64,000 bases of DNA from JACCYU01 sp050740315 (GCA_050740315.1 JBOIDC010000010.1:3352-67351), one strand, 5' to 3'; shown: positions 47,458 to 59,327, counted from the stretch's first letter. Numbers and translations are program-made. Notes: generated by a model from the letters alone, not told the origin.

Positions 47458-49224
47458 TCAGGCCGCTTCGGCCTGGTTGTGAGCCAGCATCTCCTTAAGC
47501 TCGGCAATCTCGTGGCGGCGCACGAAGGCAACAAAGCTCTCGTCCGCGTTCCTGCGGCGTTCCAGATACGCCCGCAGCACGGCTTCCAAATAAACCGGCA
47601 CCTCGTCGGCCGGCACGCTTTGCCGCAGCTCGCGGCCGATGCCTTCCTCGTGTTCGTAGCCGCCGCCGAGATACACGTGGTAGCCGTCCACCGCCTCGTC
47701 GCCGCCGATATCCACCTTGCAGCCCAGCAGCCCGATGTCGCCGACGTAATGCTGGGCGCAGGAGTTTTTGCAACCCGTCACATGGATGTTGAGCGGCTGC
47801 TCCAGCTTGAGCTTGCCCTCCAGCTTGTCCTCTAAATGGGCGGCGATGGCCATCGCGTGGGTCTTGGTGTCCGCGTTGGCGAACCGGCAGCCGAAACTGC
47901 CGGTGCAGGCCACCAGTCCCGCGCGCAAGCTGCTGGCCGAATGATCCAGCCCGAGCTGCTCGATTTCTTTCCGCGCCGACTCGACATCGCCCGAGTCGAT
48001 GCCCGCCAGGATCACGTTCTGCCAGACCGTGCAGCGGATCAGCCCATCGCCATACTGATCGCTCAAACGCGCGATGCCGCGCATCTGCTCGCAGCTGAGC
48101 TTGCCGACGGGAAGGACGACGCCGATGTAGTGTTTGTCCTTCTGGCGCTGCGGATGCACGCCGATGTGGCCGTGTTTGTGCACGGGCGCGCGCGGCTCGC
48201 ATCGATGTCGCGGAAAGCGGCGCAAGGTAAACGGCAGGTGCTTTTGCACCTCGGCCATGAATTTGTCGAAGCCCCAGCGATCGAGCAGGTATTTCAACCG
48301 CGCCTTGTCGCGATCGGTGCGGTCGCCGTTGGCGATGAACACGCGCAGCGCAGCGCCGGCCACCGCCACGCATTCCTCCGGTTTGAGCATCACGCCGGTG
48401 TCGCGCGCGAAGTCCTCATGGCCGGTGATGCCGCCCAGAGCCAAGCGAAAGTAAGGCTTCTGCGGCAGCGGCGAATCCGGCCTGGGGAGCACCGCCGCGA
48501 AGCCGATGTCGTTGGTGCCCTCCAGCGCGCTGATCCGACCGCCGCCGTCGAACGCGATGTTGAATTTGCGCGGCAGCCCGTACAGTTCGCGGTGATTGAG
48601 AATGTAATGATGCATCTCCCGCGCGAGCGGCCGCGTGTCGATCAACTCCTGCGGATCGATGCCCGCCAGCGGGCCGCCGGTGATGTTGCGGACGTTGTCC
48701 GCGCCGGCGCCGCGATTGATGATTCCCAGTTCATGCAAACCCATCAGCACGTGGATCGGATCGCGCGCGCCGATCTCGCGGATCTGCAGGTTGGCGCGGG
48801 TGGTAACGTGCGTATAGCCACCGCCGTAAGTCTCCGCCAGATCCGCCACCCCGCGAACATGGTGACTCGAAAAAATTCCGTTCGGCATGCGCAGCCGGCA
48901 CATGTAGGAATCCTGATTGGGTGCCACGTAGAACAGGCCGCTGGACTTGTACAGAAACACGTCGTCGCCTTTCGGGTAGACGCCTTTGGCGGCATTCGCC
49001 AGCATCTCGTCCCAGAGATCGTTGGGGTTTTTTTCCGCCTTGGCCAGCTCCTGAGCGCACAGCTCGCCACCCTCGGCCTGGGTGCGGATGCGGGCCTGCG
49101 CGTGGATCTCATCCGGAGAAAGCTTGCCGCCCGACAAACCGGGAATGCCGCGCGCGATGTGCAGACCGGCGGTCACGCCCTGCAGATACTTCTTCTGTGC
49201 CTCGTTGAAACCCTCTTCGCTCAT
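47458..49224 (-). CDS. nirA: siroheme nitrite reductase, NirA-like (nitrite/sulfite reductase family)
   Basis: This 588-aa protein reduces nitrite to ammonium using a coupled siroheme and [4Fe-4S] centre. The cluster cysteines are CTGSFGC (C-x5-C, about 439-445) and GCKNSC (C-x3-C, about 484-488), in the surroundings LNIHVTGCKNSCAQHYVGDIG. The two-fold repeat of the family is seen (YTHVTTRANLQIREI and GDGLIRCTVWQN). Its position between nasA and the flavoprotein gene favours nitrite over sulfite as substrate. A ribosome site AGGAGG lies just before the ATG. Confidence 0.88.
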   Translation of the reverse strand: MSEEGFNEAQKKYLQGVTAGLHIARGIPGLSGGKLSPDEIHAQARIRTQAEGGELCAQELAKAEKNPNDLWDEMLANAAKGVYPKGDDVFLYKSSGLFYVAPNQDSYMCRLRMPNGIFSSHHVRGVADLAETYGGGYTHVTTRANLQIREIGARDPIHVLMGLHELGIINRGAGADNVRNITGGPLAGIDPQELIDTRPLAREMHHYILNHRELYGLPRKFNIAFDGGGRISALEGTNDIGFAAVLPRPDSPLPQKPYFRLALGGITGHEDFARDTGVMLKPEECVAVAGAALRVFIANGDRTDRDKARLKYLLDRWGFDKFMAEVQKHLPFTLRRFPRHRCEPRAPVHKHGHIGVHPQRQKDKHYIGVVLPVGKLSCEQMRGIARLSDQYGDGLIRCTVWQNVILAGIDSGDVESARKEIEQLGLDHSASSLRAGLVACTGSFGCRFANADTKTHAMAIAAHLEDKLEGKLKLEQPLNIHVTGCKNSCAQHYVGDIGLLGCKVDIGGDEAVDGYHVYLGGGYEHEEGIGRELRQSVPADEVPVYLEAVLRAYLERRRNADESFVAFVRRHEIAELKEMLAHNQAEAA

Positions 49225-49267
49225 GGGTTACCTCCTAAATGGTCCGCCATCAATGCGTCACGCGCGT

Positions 49268-51976
49268 TCATTGCGCCTGCGCCAGCAGCGCCTTGATCTC
49301 GGGCACGCAGGAACCGCAATTGGTGCCGGCGCTCAACGCCTCTCCGACTGCGGCAGGGGTTTGCAAACTGCGCGCGCGGATGGCCTCGATGATCGTGTTG
49401 CGGCCCACGCCGAAACATGAGCAGACCTGCGGCCCGGTGTCCGCGGCCGGATCGGCCGGACGGCCCGCGAGCAGGCTGGCGCGCTCGGCTGCCTCCAGCC
49501 GGTCCTGCACGAACAGGCTGGCCAGCCAGGCGCGCGCCGGCAGGCTGGGCGTGGGCGCTACAAACAAACAGGCTTCCAGCCCGCCGGTATCGACGTGAGC
49601 CGCGCGATAGACGCCAGCGGCGTCATCGCGATATTCGATCCAGTCCAGTTCGCATGCGCCGATGTTCAACAGCTCGCGCGCCACGACGGCCCAGTCGTCA
49701 GCCGGCTGTCGGCCGGCCAATTCATAGCGCCAGAAACGCTGGCCCGGCACGGCAACCCAGTAATCGACACCTGCGACATGCGCCATGGGCAATCGCCGGG
49801 CGGCGAGCGCGAAGCCGTACCAGGCCGCATGAAAGGACTCGATCTTGACCGGGGTGTGTTTGAACTCCGGCTCGCCGGAGATCGGGCAGACGGCGGGATT
49901 GACCAGCGCGCCCACTCTCGCATGGCTTGCGTATTGATCGTTCCAGTGGATGGGTACGAACAGGGTGCCCGGACGTTGGCCGGGAGCATGGATTACCCGC
50001 GCGGCCATCGAGCCCCAGCGCGTAGTCACTGAGGCGAGCGTTGCGTCCTCGATGCCGTAACGCGCGGCGTCCGCGGGATGGATCTCAACGAAAGGTTCCG
50101 CAATGTGAGCAGCCAGGCGCGGCGATTTGGCCGTGCGCGTCATGGTGTGCCAGTGATCGCGCACGCGCCCGGTGTTAAGGATCAAGGGATATTCAGTGTC
50201 CGGCGCATTGGCCGGCGACTTGGTGGCCACTGCGATCAGTCGCGCGCGCCTGTCCGGGAATGTGAAGCCGCCGTTCGCGAACAGACGCGCCGCGTCGTTG
50301 GAACTGGGGTTTGAATGGATGGATGTGGCCCCGATGCCGGCACCGTTTCCTGCCTTACGCCTCGCGCTCGATACCGGCCATCGGGTCGGTTTTAAGGCAT
50401 CGTAGCCGCCGGCATCGAGTTGCGCCAAACCGCCGATATCAAACGCGCGCGTGCCATCGTTCTCATAGGCCGACAGGCGTGCGTGCTCGGCGAAGATCTC
50501 GGCGGCGTTTTCGAATGCGAATGCCTCGCCGAAGCCCAGGCGGCGCGCGACCTGACAGATGATCCACCAGTCCGGCCGCGCCTCGCCCGGCCAGGCAAGA
50601 AACGCGCGCTGGCGCGAGATCACTCGCTCGGAATTCGTCACCGTGCCGCTCTTCTCACCCCAGGCGGCGGCCGGCAACAGCACGTCGGCCAACGCCGTGG
50701 TGTCGGTGCGGCGCATGCAGTCCGAGACCACCACCAGCTCGCAATCGGCCAGCGCCTGTTTCGCGGCGTCAGCGTCGGGCAGGCTGACGAGGGGGTTTGT
50801 TGCCATGATCCACACGGCCTTGACTTTGCCCTGTCCGATTGCCTCGAACAGCTCGACCGCTTTAAGGCCCGGCTTTCTCGCGATCACCGGTGAATTCCAG
50901 AAGCGTTGCACGATATCGCCGGCCTCGAAGCCCATGTGCGCGGCCAGGGTGGACGCCAGGCCGCCGACCTCGCGCCCGCCCATGGCGTTGGGCTGACCGG
51001 TAATCGAAAACGGTCCCATGCCGGGTTTGCCGATGCGCCCGGTCAGCAGGTGACAGTTGATGATCGCGTTGACCTTGTCCGTTCCGCTGCTGGACTGGTT
51101 CACGCCCTGCGAGAACAAGGTGACCGTTTGAGCTGTGCGCGCAAACCAATCATAGAAGCGCTCGACATCGGCCAAATCAAGCTCGCAGATCTTCGCCACG
51201 GCGCGCAGATCGCCGCCGTCGCGCGCCATCTCCAGCGCGGCTTGGCCGCCGTCGGTGTGGTTTCGCAGAAAGTCCTTGTTTGCGGCGCCGCTGGCCGCGA
51301 GATAGGCGAGCAGGCCGTTGAACAAGGCCACGTCAGTTCCTGGCTTGATCGCCAGATGCAGATCGGCGCCCTCGACTGTGGGCGTGTGGCGCGGGTCGAT
51401 GACCACGAGTCGCTTGCGCGGGTCCAACTCGCGCGCCTTGACAATGCGCTGATAGATCACCGGATGGCACCAGGCTGTGTTGGAGCCGACCAGCACCACC
51501 AGTTCGGCCAGCTCCAGGTCCTTGTAACAGCCGGGCACGACGTCCTCGCCGAACGCGCGCTGGTGGCCGGCGACCGCCGAGGACATGCACAGCCGCGAGT
51601 TCGTGTCGATGTTGGCCGCGCCGATATAGCCCTTCATCAGCTTGTTGGCGACGTAATAGTCTTCGGTCAGCAACTGCCCGGAGACGTAGAACGCCACCGC
51701 GTCCGGGCCGTGTTCGGCGATCACGTCGGCAAAGCCGCTGGCGACCGCGTTCAACGCGGTGTCCCATGAGACTCTTTGCTTATTCACGGTGGGATACAGC
51801 AAGCGGTCCTGGAGGCCGACGGTATCCGCAAGCGCGGTGCCCTTGGAGCACAGACTGCCGCGGTTCGAAGGGTGCTCGCTATCGCCCGCGACCACGACTT
51901 CATCACCATCGACACTCACGCGCAGGCCGCAGCCGACACCGCAGTAGGGGCAGGTAGTCCGAGTCGTCGCAACCAT
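49268..51976 (-). CDS. nasA: assimilatory nitrate reductase catalytic subunit
   Basis: This 902-aa molybdopterin enzyme reduces nitrate to nitrite in the cytoplasm. The N-terminal [4Fe-4S] ligands are C9, C12, C16 and C43 (TTCPYCGVGCGL and GSLCSKG). Mo-bisMGD features include TNSRLCMSSAVAGH and PDADAAKQALADCELVVVSDCM. The C-terminus has a BFD-like [2Fe-2S] domain, QVCSCFGVGRNTIIEAI and GTNCGSCVPEIKALL, as in Klebsiella NasA. The ATG at 51976 leaves 4 bases after the FAD reductase gene; there is no Tat signal, as expected. Confidence 0.95.
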   Translation of the reverse strand: MVATTRTTCPYCGVGCGLRVSVDGDEVVVAGDSEHPSNRGSLCSKGTALADTVGLQDRLLYPTVNKQRVSWDTALNAVASGFADVIAEHGPDAVAFYVSGQLLTEDYYVANKLMKGYIGAANIDTNSRLCMSSAVAGHQRAFGEDVVPGCYKDLELAELVVLVGSNTAWCHPVIYQRIVKARELDPRKRLVVIDPRHTPTVEGADLHLAIKPGTDVALFNGLLAYLAASGAANKDFLRNHTDGGQAALEMARDGGDLRAVAKICELDLADVERFYDWFARTAQTVTLFSQGVNQSSSGTDKVNAIINCHLLTGRIGKPGMGPFSITGQPNAMGGREVGGLASTLAAHMGFEAGDIVQRFWNSPVIARKPGLKAVELFEAIGQGKVKAVWIMATNPLVSLPDADAAKQALADCELVVVSDCMRRTDTTALADVLLPAAAWGEKSGTVTNSERVISRQRAFLAWPGEARPDWWIICQVARRLGFGEAFAFENAAEIFAEHARLSAYENDGTRAFDIGGLAQLDAGGYDALKPTRWPVSSARRKAGNGAGIGATSIHSNPSSNDAARLFANGGFTFPDRRARLIAVATKSPANAPDTEYPLILNTGRVRDHWHTMTRTAKSPRLAAHIAEPFVEIHPADAARYGIEDATLASVTTRWGSMAARVIHAPGQRPGTLFVPIHWNDQYASHARVGALVNPAVCPISGEPEFKHTPVKIESFHAAWYGFALAARRLPMAHVAGVDYWVAVPGQRFWRYELAGRQPADDWAVVARELLNIGACELDWIEYRDDAAGVYRAAHVDTGGLEACLFVAPTPSLPARAWLASLFVQDRLEAAERASLLAGRPADPAADTGPQVCSCFGVGRNTIIEAIRARSLQTPAAVGEALSAGTNCGSCVPEIKALLAQAQ

Positions 51977-51980
51977 ACTT

Positions 51981-53270
51981 CTAAGCGGACGCCGCCAATG
52001 GTTCTTCCGCGCACTCCGCCTGCTCGGCATCGGCATAGGCCGCGCCAAAGATCAGATGCTCGCGCGTGCCAGAGACGTCGCTGCCTGCCTGCATCAGGCG
52101 GAAATACCAGCCGCCGTCGCGGGTATCGCCGTAGAGCACCGCGCCGGTGACGCGGTTATCTTTAAGCATCACGCGCTTGTACACGCCACGGCGGATGTCC
52201 TTGTAAACGAGCGCTTCGCAGTCTTCGTCGCCGGTGAAATCGCCCGCCGAGTACACATCGATGCCGGTGACCTTGAGCTGCGTGGCGGTCAACGAGCCGG
52301 GATAACGACCGTGGCCGATCTGCGCCAGATGGCTGGCGCAGACCCTGGCCTGCTCCCACAGCGGCGCCAGCAGCCCGTAGGTCGCCTGGCGGTGCTCGAC
52401 GCACTCGCCTACCGCGTAGATGCGCGGATCGAAGGTCTGCATGGTGTCGTTAACCACCACGCCCTTGCCGCAGTGCAGGCCGGCGGCGCGTGCCAAAGCC
52501 GCGTTGGGACGAATGCCCACCGCCATTACCACCAGATCGGCCTCGATCTCGGAGTCGTCCACGTCCTTGAAGCGCACGCCTGTCACACGCTTCTCGCCCA
52601 GGATCGCGCTGGTCTGTTTTCCCATCAGGAATCTGAGCCCCCGCTGCGATAGTGAATGTCGCAACAACTCCGCGGCCACCGGATCGAGCTGGCGCTCCAT
52701 CAGGTTGTCCAATAGATGTACGACGGTAACCGCCATGCCGCGCTTGTGCAAGCCATAAGCGGCCTCCAGCCCGAGCAGGCCGCCGCCGATCACAACGGCT
52801 TTTCCGCCCAGTTGCGCGGCGCTCAGCATGACATTGACATCGCCGATGTCGCGGAAGGTGATCACGCCGTCCAGATCGACACCAGGCACCGGGATCACAA
52901 ACGGTTCTGAGCCGGTCGCCAGCAGCAGGCGGTCGTAGGGCACTTCGCGTCCTGCCGCCGACTGCACCGTCCGCCGTCGCCGGTCGATGCGGGTGACCGT
53001 CTCGCCGGTATAGAGGGTGATGCCGCGCGCCTCGTACCACGCGCGCGGGTTGGTCATGATCTCATCGAGGCTCTTCTCGCCCGCCAGCAACGGCGAGAGC
53101 AGGATGCGGTTGTAGTTGCCGTAGGGCTCCGCGCCGAACACGGTGATGTCGTACAGGTCGGGCGCTATCTTCAGCAGTTCCTCGAGCGTGCGCACGCCCG
53201 CCATGCCGTTGCCGATCAGGACCAGCCGTGTTCTTTTCTCCACCAGAGGCTCCTTGGAAGTCATCGCCAT
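51981..53270 (-). CDS. FAD-dependent NAD(P)H oxidoreductase, NirB-N/NasC-like nitrate reductase electron donor
   Basis: This 429-aa flavoprotein has an N-terminal FAD site LVLIGNGMAGVRTLEELL, a NAD(P)H site AVVIGGGLLGLEAAYGLHKRGM and the FAD-closing IYAVGECVEHR. It matches the N-terminal reductase part of NirB and the separate electron-transfer subunit of assimilatory nitrate reductases. It is the first gene of the nas operon, only 4 bases from nasA. The start MAMTSKEP is supported by the sigma-54 promoter, whose start site would lie just before it. Confidence 0.9.
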   Translation of the reverse strand: MAMTSKEPLVEKRTRLVLIGNGMAGVRTLEELLKIAPDLYDITVFGAEPYGNYNRILLSPLLAGEKSLDEIMTNPRAWYEARGITLYTGETVTRIDRRRRTVQSAAGREVPYDRLLLATGSEPFVIPVPGVDLDGVITFRDIGDVNVMLSAAQLGGKAVVIGGGLLGLEAAYGLHKRGMAVTVVHLLDNLMERQLDPVAAELLRHSLSQRGLRFLMGKQTSAILGEKRVTGVRFKDVDDSEIEADLVVMAVGIRPNAALARAAGLHCGKGVVVNDTMQTFDPRIYAVGECVEHRQATYGLLAPLWEQARVCASHLAQIGHGRYPGSLTATQLKVTGIDVYSAGDFTGDEDCEALVYKDIRRGVYKRVMLKDNRVTGAVLYGDTRDGGWYFRLMQAGSDVSGTREHLIFGAAYADAEQAECAEEPLAASA

Positions 53271-53298
53271 GCCGTGCCATACATCCCAAAAACTCACC

Positions 53299-53314
53299 GC
53301 AACCGTCGTGCCAG
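53299..53314 (-). promoter_or_regulatory. sigma-54 (RpoN) -24/-12 promoter of the nas operon
   Basis: The minus strand reads CTGGCACGACGGTTGC. TGGCAC and TTGC are separated by exactly 5 bases, and the predicted start point lies about 15-25 bases before the first gene ATG. It has the same layout as the element before narK. Confidence 0.82.
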
Positions 53315-53364
53315 GACAGATACGACGATAAATCAATGGGATACATAGTCCACGGGACAAACGG

Positions 53365-53381
53365 CGAACCGCTTCGGTGCA
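53365..53381 (-). promoter_or_regulatory. possible NtrC-like enhancer site
   Basis: The minus strand reads TGCACCGAAGCGGTTCG. The left half matches the NtrC half-site TGCACC perfectly and the right half matches 4 of 6 bases of GGTGCA, with the usual 5-base gap. It lies about 90 bases upstream of the predicted start, a normal enhancer distance. One weak site is not proof. Confidence 0.35.
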
Positions 53382-53508
53382 TGCGCGCGAAGGAACGCTT
53401 TGTGTTGGTGCAATGCGGCAGGGGCTGGCAGGACGCGCGCTACGACGTGCGACTCACACGGACTTGAGCGGCGAGGATTGTGTGTGTCTTGGCGGGATTT
53501 CGTGCGCG

Positions 53509-54915
53509 TTATCGCCGGTAACGCGCAAGCCCCAGTTCGTCCCACATCCATGCGACGTCATACGGCTCGATCAGGGTCTCGCTCGCCCGGTGATACTCGT
53601 GATTCTCTACTTGTTTCAGCCAGGCCACGACCTTTTCCCGTTGACTCGCGCTGCTCGCGCACTGGCGCGGTGTCTGTCCGTCCAGCGCGGGTAGGGGGTC
53701 GTCCAGACAGCGGCGATAATGTTGTTCCATAAACTCGTGCATGACGCGCTCGGCTTCAACGGGATCGATGCCGCGCGATTCGTTGGGGTCGTCGGATTCA
53801 GGATTCGACGCCGCCTCCTCAAGGGCCTGTTCCGGGGTTCGCGTTCTAGTCGATGGTGGGCCGATCAGACCGTGCAGGAGCAGCGCGACGGTTTGCTTCG
53901 CGCGCTCCGTTCGCTCCAACGAGTTCGCCGTGAGCTGCAATTCGTCCGCCAACAGTTCGACCATGCCGTGGACGAGTTCGCTGCCGTCCAGGAACGAGTC
54001 CAGCGCCAGCCCCTTTGCCGGCAAGCGGGGGACGGAATCCGGTTCGGCGATCCAGTTCCACGTCGGCTCGTCGTCGCTTGCGCGCTCCCATTCCGGCGCG
54101 GCGTCCAGCCGCCTGATCGTCTCTTCGCGATGCCTTTCCGCCAGTGGAAACCGGGTCTCGGTAAAGACCAGCGTGTCGCCGTCACGGTTGACGAGTTCGG
54201 GCAGCGGCGCGCGCAGGCGCTCAAGGGTGTAGAGCAGCCAGGTTTGTACAAAAACGGGGCAGGACATTTTAAGCCATTCGTGTTGAATCATTTCCGGCGT
54301 CAGCGCCTCGCCGCCACCGAATTGAGTCAGCCCTTTCTTGATCGCGTTACGGGATTCCTCCAATAACTCCAGAAGCTCAGTGGCCGCGTCCAGCGGGAAC
54401 CCCAGGAGGCCGCCGGCAAAAATGCGCTTGCCATCCCCTTTCAGCACCCGAGCCGCGAGCCGATCCCACTTCACGAGCGTCTCCGTGCCGCTGCGCTCGT
54501 AGACCCTCTGCACTTTGCCGCCGCGCACGAGGTCGCGGACATCGCAATGGCGGCCCGGCGCGACATCGACGACTTCGTACAGCGAGAGCACGGAATCGCG
54601 CAGTTGCTGGAGATACTGGCGGCCGTGCACGCTCTCGCGCCACCCGCGTTTTTCCAGGTAAGCATCGATGACGTTATCGCCATCGTCCGAGCGGCGGCTG
54701 ACGAAGTCCTCGAACAGGACGCCGAACATCATGCCCGCGTATTCGTGCTCCGTCAGCTCCGCACCCAACTCATCCGGATCGATATCAAAATGCTCGCAGA
54801 CAGGGGCAAGCTGAGCATCGAATATGGCATCCTGTTCCTCCGACCACTCGCCGGACTCCGCGATCCACTTCATGAGGTTGCGGATGGCTTTGTCGGCGTC
54901 GAGACGTTTCTGCAT
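53509..54915 (-). CDS. conserved protein of unknown function
   Basis: This 468-aa cytosolic protein has no recognised catalytic motif. A middle segment reads LSLYEVVDVAPGRHCDVRDLVRGGKVQRVYERSGTETLVKWDRLAARVL. The C-terminal domain contains EFMEQHYRRCLDDPLPALDGQTPRQCASSASQREKVVAWLKQVE. That last pattern recalls the toxin-binding domain of Xre/MbcA/ParS antitoxins and of some SEC-C-type proteins, but this is from memory. The gene stands alone between the nas operon and a toxin-antitoxin pair. Its function is not known. Confidence 0.75.
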   Translation of the reverse strand: MQKRLDADKAIRNLMKWIAESGEWSEEQDAIFDAQLAPVCEHFDIDPDELGAELTEHEYAGMMFGVLFEDFVSRRSDDGDNVIDAYLEKRGWRESVHGRQYLQQLRDSVLSLYEVVDVAPGRHCDVRDLVRGGKVQRVYERSGTETLVKWDRLAARVLKGDGKRIFAGGLLGFPLDAATELLELLEESRNAIKKGLTQFGGGEALTPEMIQHEWLKMSCPVFVQTWLLYTLERLRAPLPELVNRDGDTLVFTETRFPLAERHREETIRRLDAAPEWERASDDEPTWNWIAEPDSVPRLPAKGLALDSFLDGSELVHGMVELLADELQLTANSLERTERAKQTVALLLHGLIGPPSTRTRTPEQALEEAASNPESDDPNESRGIDPVEAERVMHEFMEQHYRRCLDDPLPALDGQTPRQCASSASQREKVVAWLKQVENHEYHRASETLIEPYDVAWMWDELGLARYRR

Positions 54916-55162
54916 GACGAGGGTCGATCAACGATTGCGGGCGCGCGCCCTCAGGTGGGAGTGGCGCGTTTGGGAGCGGTTATATTGCCCAAGACTAACA
55001 CAGGAAAAACCGCGATCGAAGCGCATCGACCCTGTAAGCACATCCCTGCGATATCGCGGCGGGTGGGCCAGGTGCGCTAGCTCCATAACATTCCAATGCT
55101 TCCGACCCCGGACGCCTGAGAGCAGTGCGTACTTTCCCGGCGGTCTCGGCTCCAGCGGGACG

Positions 55163-55483
55163 TTAGACGCCGACATATGTGGCAAGGCCCCGCTTAGCGG
55201 TTGGAATGGATCCAAGCAACTCGGGCATTAGTGCACGTAACTCGGCGAGCCGATTGGAATCCGCACGCAGCACGATGACTGCGATGTCGAAGGCGGGAAG
55301 CCTCTGCTGAAATGACAAGTTACGATCAACCGTGACGAATGCGTCAAACTCTTTCGCGGCTAGGACCAGCAGTTCTCCGTTTGTGATCGTGGACCAGCCC
55401 GTCTGGCGTGTTGTCCGGACTTCGTGCCCGACTATGTCGCGGGAAAGTCGCCAATCCACACACTCATCGAGGAGAACCCTCAC
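55163..55483 (-). CDS. DUF5615 PIN-like toxin
   Basis: This 106-aa protein begins MRVLLDECVDWRLSRDI and has TITNGELLVLAAKEFDAFVTVDRNLSFQQ. The acidic pair LLDEC and VTVDRN are the reduced PIN-like active site typical of DUF5615 (Mut7-C-like). It is translated from GTG overlapping the stop of the DUF433 gene (GTGA), so the two are coupled. It is probably the RNase toxin of a VapBC-like module. Confidence 0.82.
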   Translation of the reverse strand: MRVLLDECVDWRLSRDIVGHEVRTTRQTGWSTITNGELLVLAAKEFDAFVTVDRNLSFQQRLPAFDIAVIVLRADSNRLAELRALMPELLGSIPTAKRGLATYVGV

Positions 55484-55695
55484 GAACTTGCGGCGACAAG
55501 GCGGTTCTTCGCTTGTTCGAGGAACGCGATCACTTGTTCCCGGGTAACAGAGGGGAATCCTTCGAGGAAATCGTCGATCGACTCCCCGGCCTCCAAGTAG
55601 TCTAGAAGAGTCTGCACCGGCACTCGTGTGCCTGAAAATACAGGCGTGCCGCCCATCACATTAGGATTGCAAGAGACGATTGGCGTTTCCATCAT
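55480..55695 (-). CDS. DUF433 antitoxin
   Basis: This 71-aa protein has the DUF433 winged-HTH signature VSCNPNVMGGTPVFSGTRVPVQTLLDYLEAGESIDDFLEGFPSVTREQVIAFL. DUF433 proteins pair with DUF5615 toxins and repress their operon. The start can be either of two adjacent ATGs. It lies 43 bases upstream of the recQ stop region, in the same direction. Confidence 0.87.
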   Translation of the reverse strand: MMETPIVSCNPNVMGGTPVFSGTRVPVQTLLDYLEAGESIDDFLEGFPSVTREQVIAFLEQAKNRLVAASS

Positions 55696-55738
55696 GTCAG
55701 ACTACTCCCGGTGCAGATGTCCCCGCAACATCGGATGT

Positions 55739-57934
<2,196 letters not shown>

Positions 57935-57938
57935 CGCG

Positions 57939-59327
57939 TTAGAACTCAGGCGCGTCTTGTGTTGAATTCCTCGCCGGTCTTGATATGGCGGCATCGGATG
58001 CGTCGCGGCAAGCCAGGGGTGCGCCGTGCGCACGCGTGTAAGGAATGTCGCGCCAGGTCTCCGGCAGCAGCAGCAGACAAACAAAGCTGATCACGGCCAT
58101 CGCGAACACGTAAGCCGCCACCGACCACGAATCGCCGGTCGCGGTCATGAGTCTGACCGCGACCGTGGGCGCCAAAGCGCCGCCGAGCACACCCGCCAGC
58201 GCGAAACTCAACGAACACCCGGAGTAGCGCACGCGCGTGGGAAACAGCTCGGAGAAGAACGCGCCCATGGGGCCGTACATCGCCGCCCAGGCGACCATGC
58301 CGACGGTGAAGGCAAAAGTTATCAGCGCCGGGTTGCCCGTATCGATGAGACGGAACATGGGGAAGGCCCACAGCCCGAGGAGCGCGGTGCTGAAGAGCGA
58401 GAGATTGCGCCGACCGACTTTGTCGGAGATCGTCGCGAAGAAAAATATCGCCAATCCCATGAACGCGATCGCGACCATCACGCAATACAGCATGGTGGCC
58501 TGCGGCAGGCCAAGCTGATTGACGCCGTAGGAGATCGAGAACACGGTGACGATGTAGAAAAAGCAGAAGATGACGATGCCGGCGCCGGCGGCGAGCAGCA
58601 CCGTTTGTGGATGCGCGCGCAACACCACCCATAACGGCACGCGCGCGGCCGTGTGGCTGTCCATGATTTGCTGGAACACCGGCGTCTCGGCCAGTCTTAC
58701 GCGAATGAAAAGCCCCACGCCGACCAGCACGATACTCAGCAAAAACGGGATGCGCCAGCCCCATGCCGCGAACTGTTGCGGCGTAAGCCACGCGATGAGC
58801 ACGAGAAAGATGCCGGCCGACAACAGATACGCCGGCGCCGGCCCCAGTTGCGGAAAGCCGCCATAAAACGAGCGTTTACCGGCGGGCGCGTGCTCGGCGG
58901 CCATCAGCACCGCGCCGGCCCACTCGCCGCCCAGTCCTACGCCCTGCAGAAAGCGCAGCACGATAAGCAGAATCGGCGCGAGAATGCCGATGGTGTCGTA
59001 GCCCGGCAGCAGGCCGATGAGCATGGTGGCCACGCCCATCAGCAGCAGCGAAAAGATGAGCATCGTCTTGCGCCCGACCCGATCGCCGAAATGCCCGAAC
59101 ACCGCGCCGCCCAGCGGCCGCGCCAGAAACGCGACGCCATACGTCGCGAACGCGGCCAGCAGCCCGGAGGCCGGATCGAGCCGGGGAAAGAACAGCGCCG
59201 GGAACACCAGCGCCGCCGCCAGGCCGTAGATATAGAAGTCGTAATATTCGATCGTGGTGCCGATAAAGCTGGCAAAGGCGATCTTCGCCATGGGCGCTTG
59301 TTGCTTGGTGTCGTTTTTACTGTCCAA
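57939..59327 (-). CDS. MFS transporter, metabolite:H+ symporter (MHS) family
   Basis: This 462-aa inner-membrane protein has 12 predicted helices. MHS features are ASFIGTTIEYYDFYIYGLAAALVFP, the loop motif GHFGDRVGRKTMLIFSLLLMG and RFLQGVGLGGEWAGAVLMAAEHAP. Members carry organic acids, betaine or proline; the substrate here cannot be told. The start is TTG at 59327 after GAAGAAAAG, or ATG at 59291. Its stop is 4 bases from the recQ start, so recQ may be read from the same transcript. Confidence 0.88.
   Translation of the reverse strand: MDSKNDTKQQAPMAKIAFASFIGTTIEYYDFYIYGLAAALVFPALFFPRLDPASGLLAAFATYGVAFLARPLGGAVFGHFGDRVGRKTMLIFSLLLMGVATMLIGLLPGYDTIGILAPILLIVLRFLQGVGLGGEWAGAVLMAAEHAPAGKRSFYGGFPQLGPAPAYLLSAGIFLVLIAWLTPQQFAAWGWRIPFLLSIVLVGVGLFIRVRLAETPVFQQIMDSHTAARVPLWVVLRAHPQTVLLAAGAGIVIFCFFYIVTVFSISYGVNQLGLPQATMLYCVMVAIAFMGLAIFFFATISDKVGRRNLSLFSTALLGLWAFPMFRLIDTGNPALITFAFTVGMVAWAAMYGPMGAFFSELFPTRVRYSGCSLSFALAGVLGGALAPTVAVRLMTATGDSWSVAAYVFAMAVISFVCLLLLPETWRDIPYTRAHGAPLACRDASDAAISRPARNSTQDAPEF

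Noticed and set aside
47836..49296. 486-codon plus frame opposite nirA
   Set aside because: Antisense to siroheme reductase motifs; a composition artefact.
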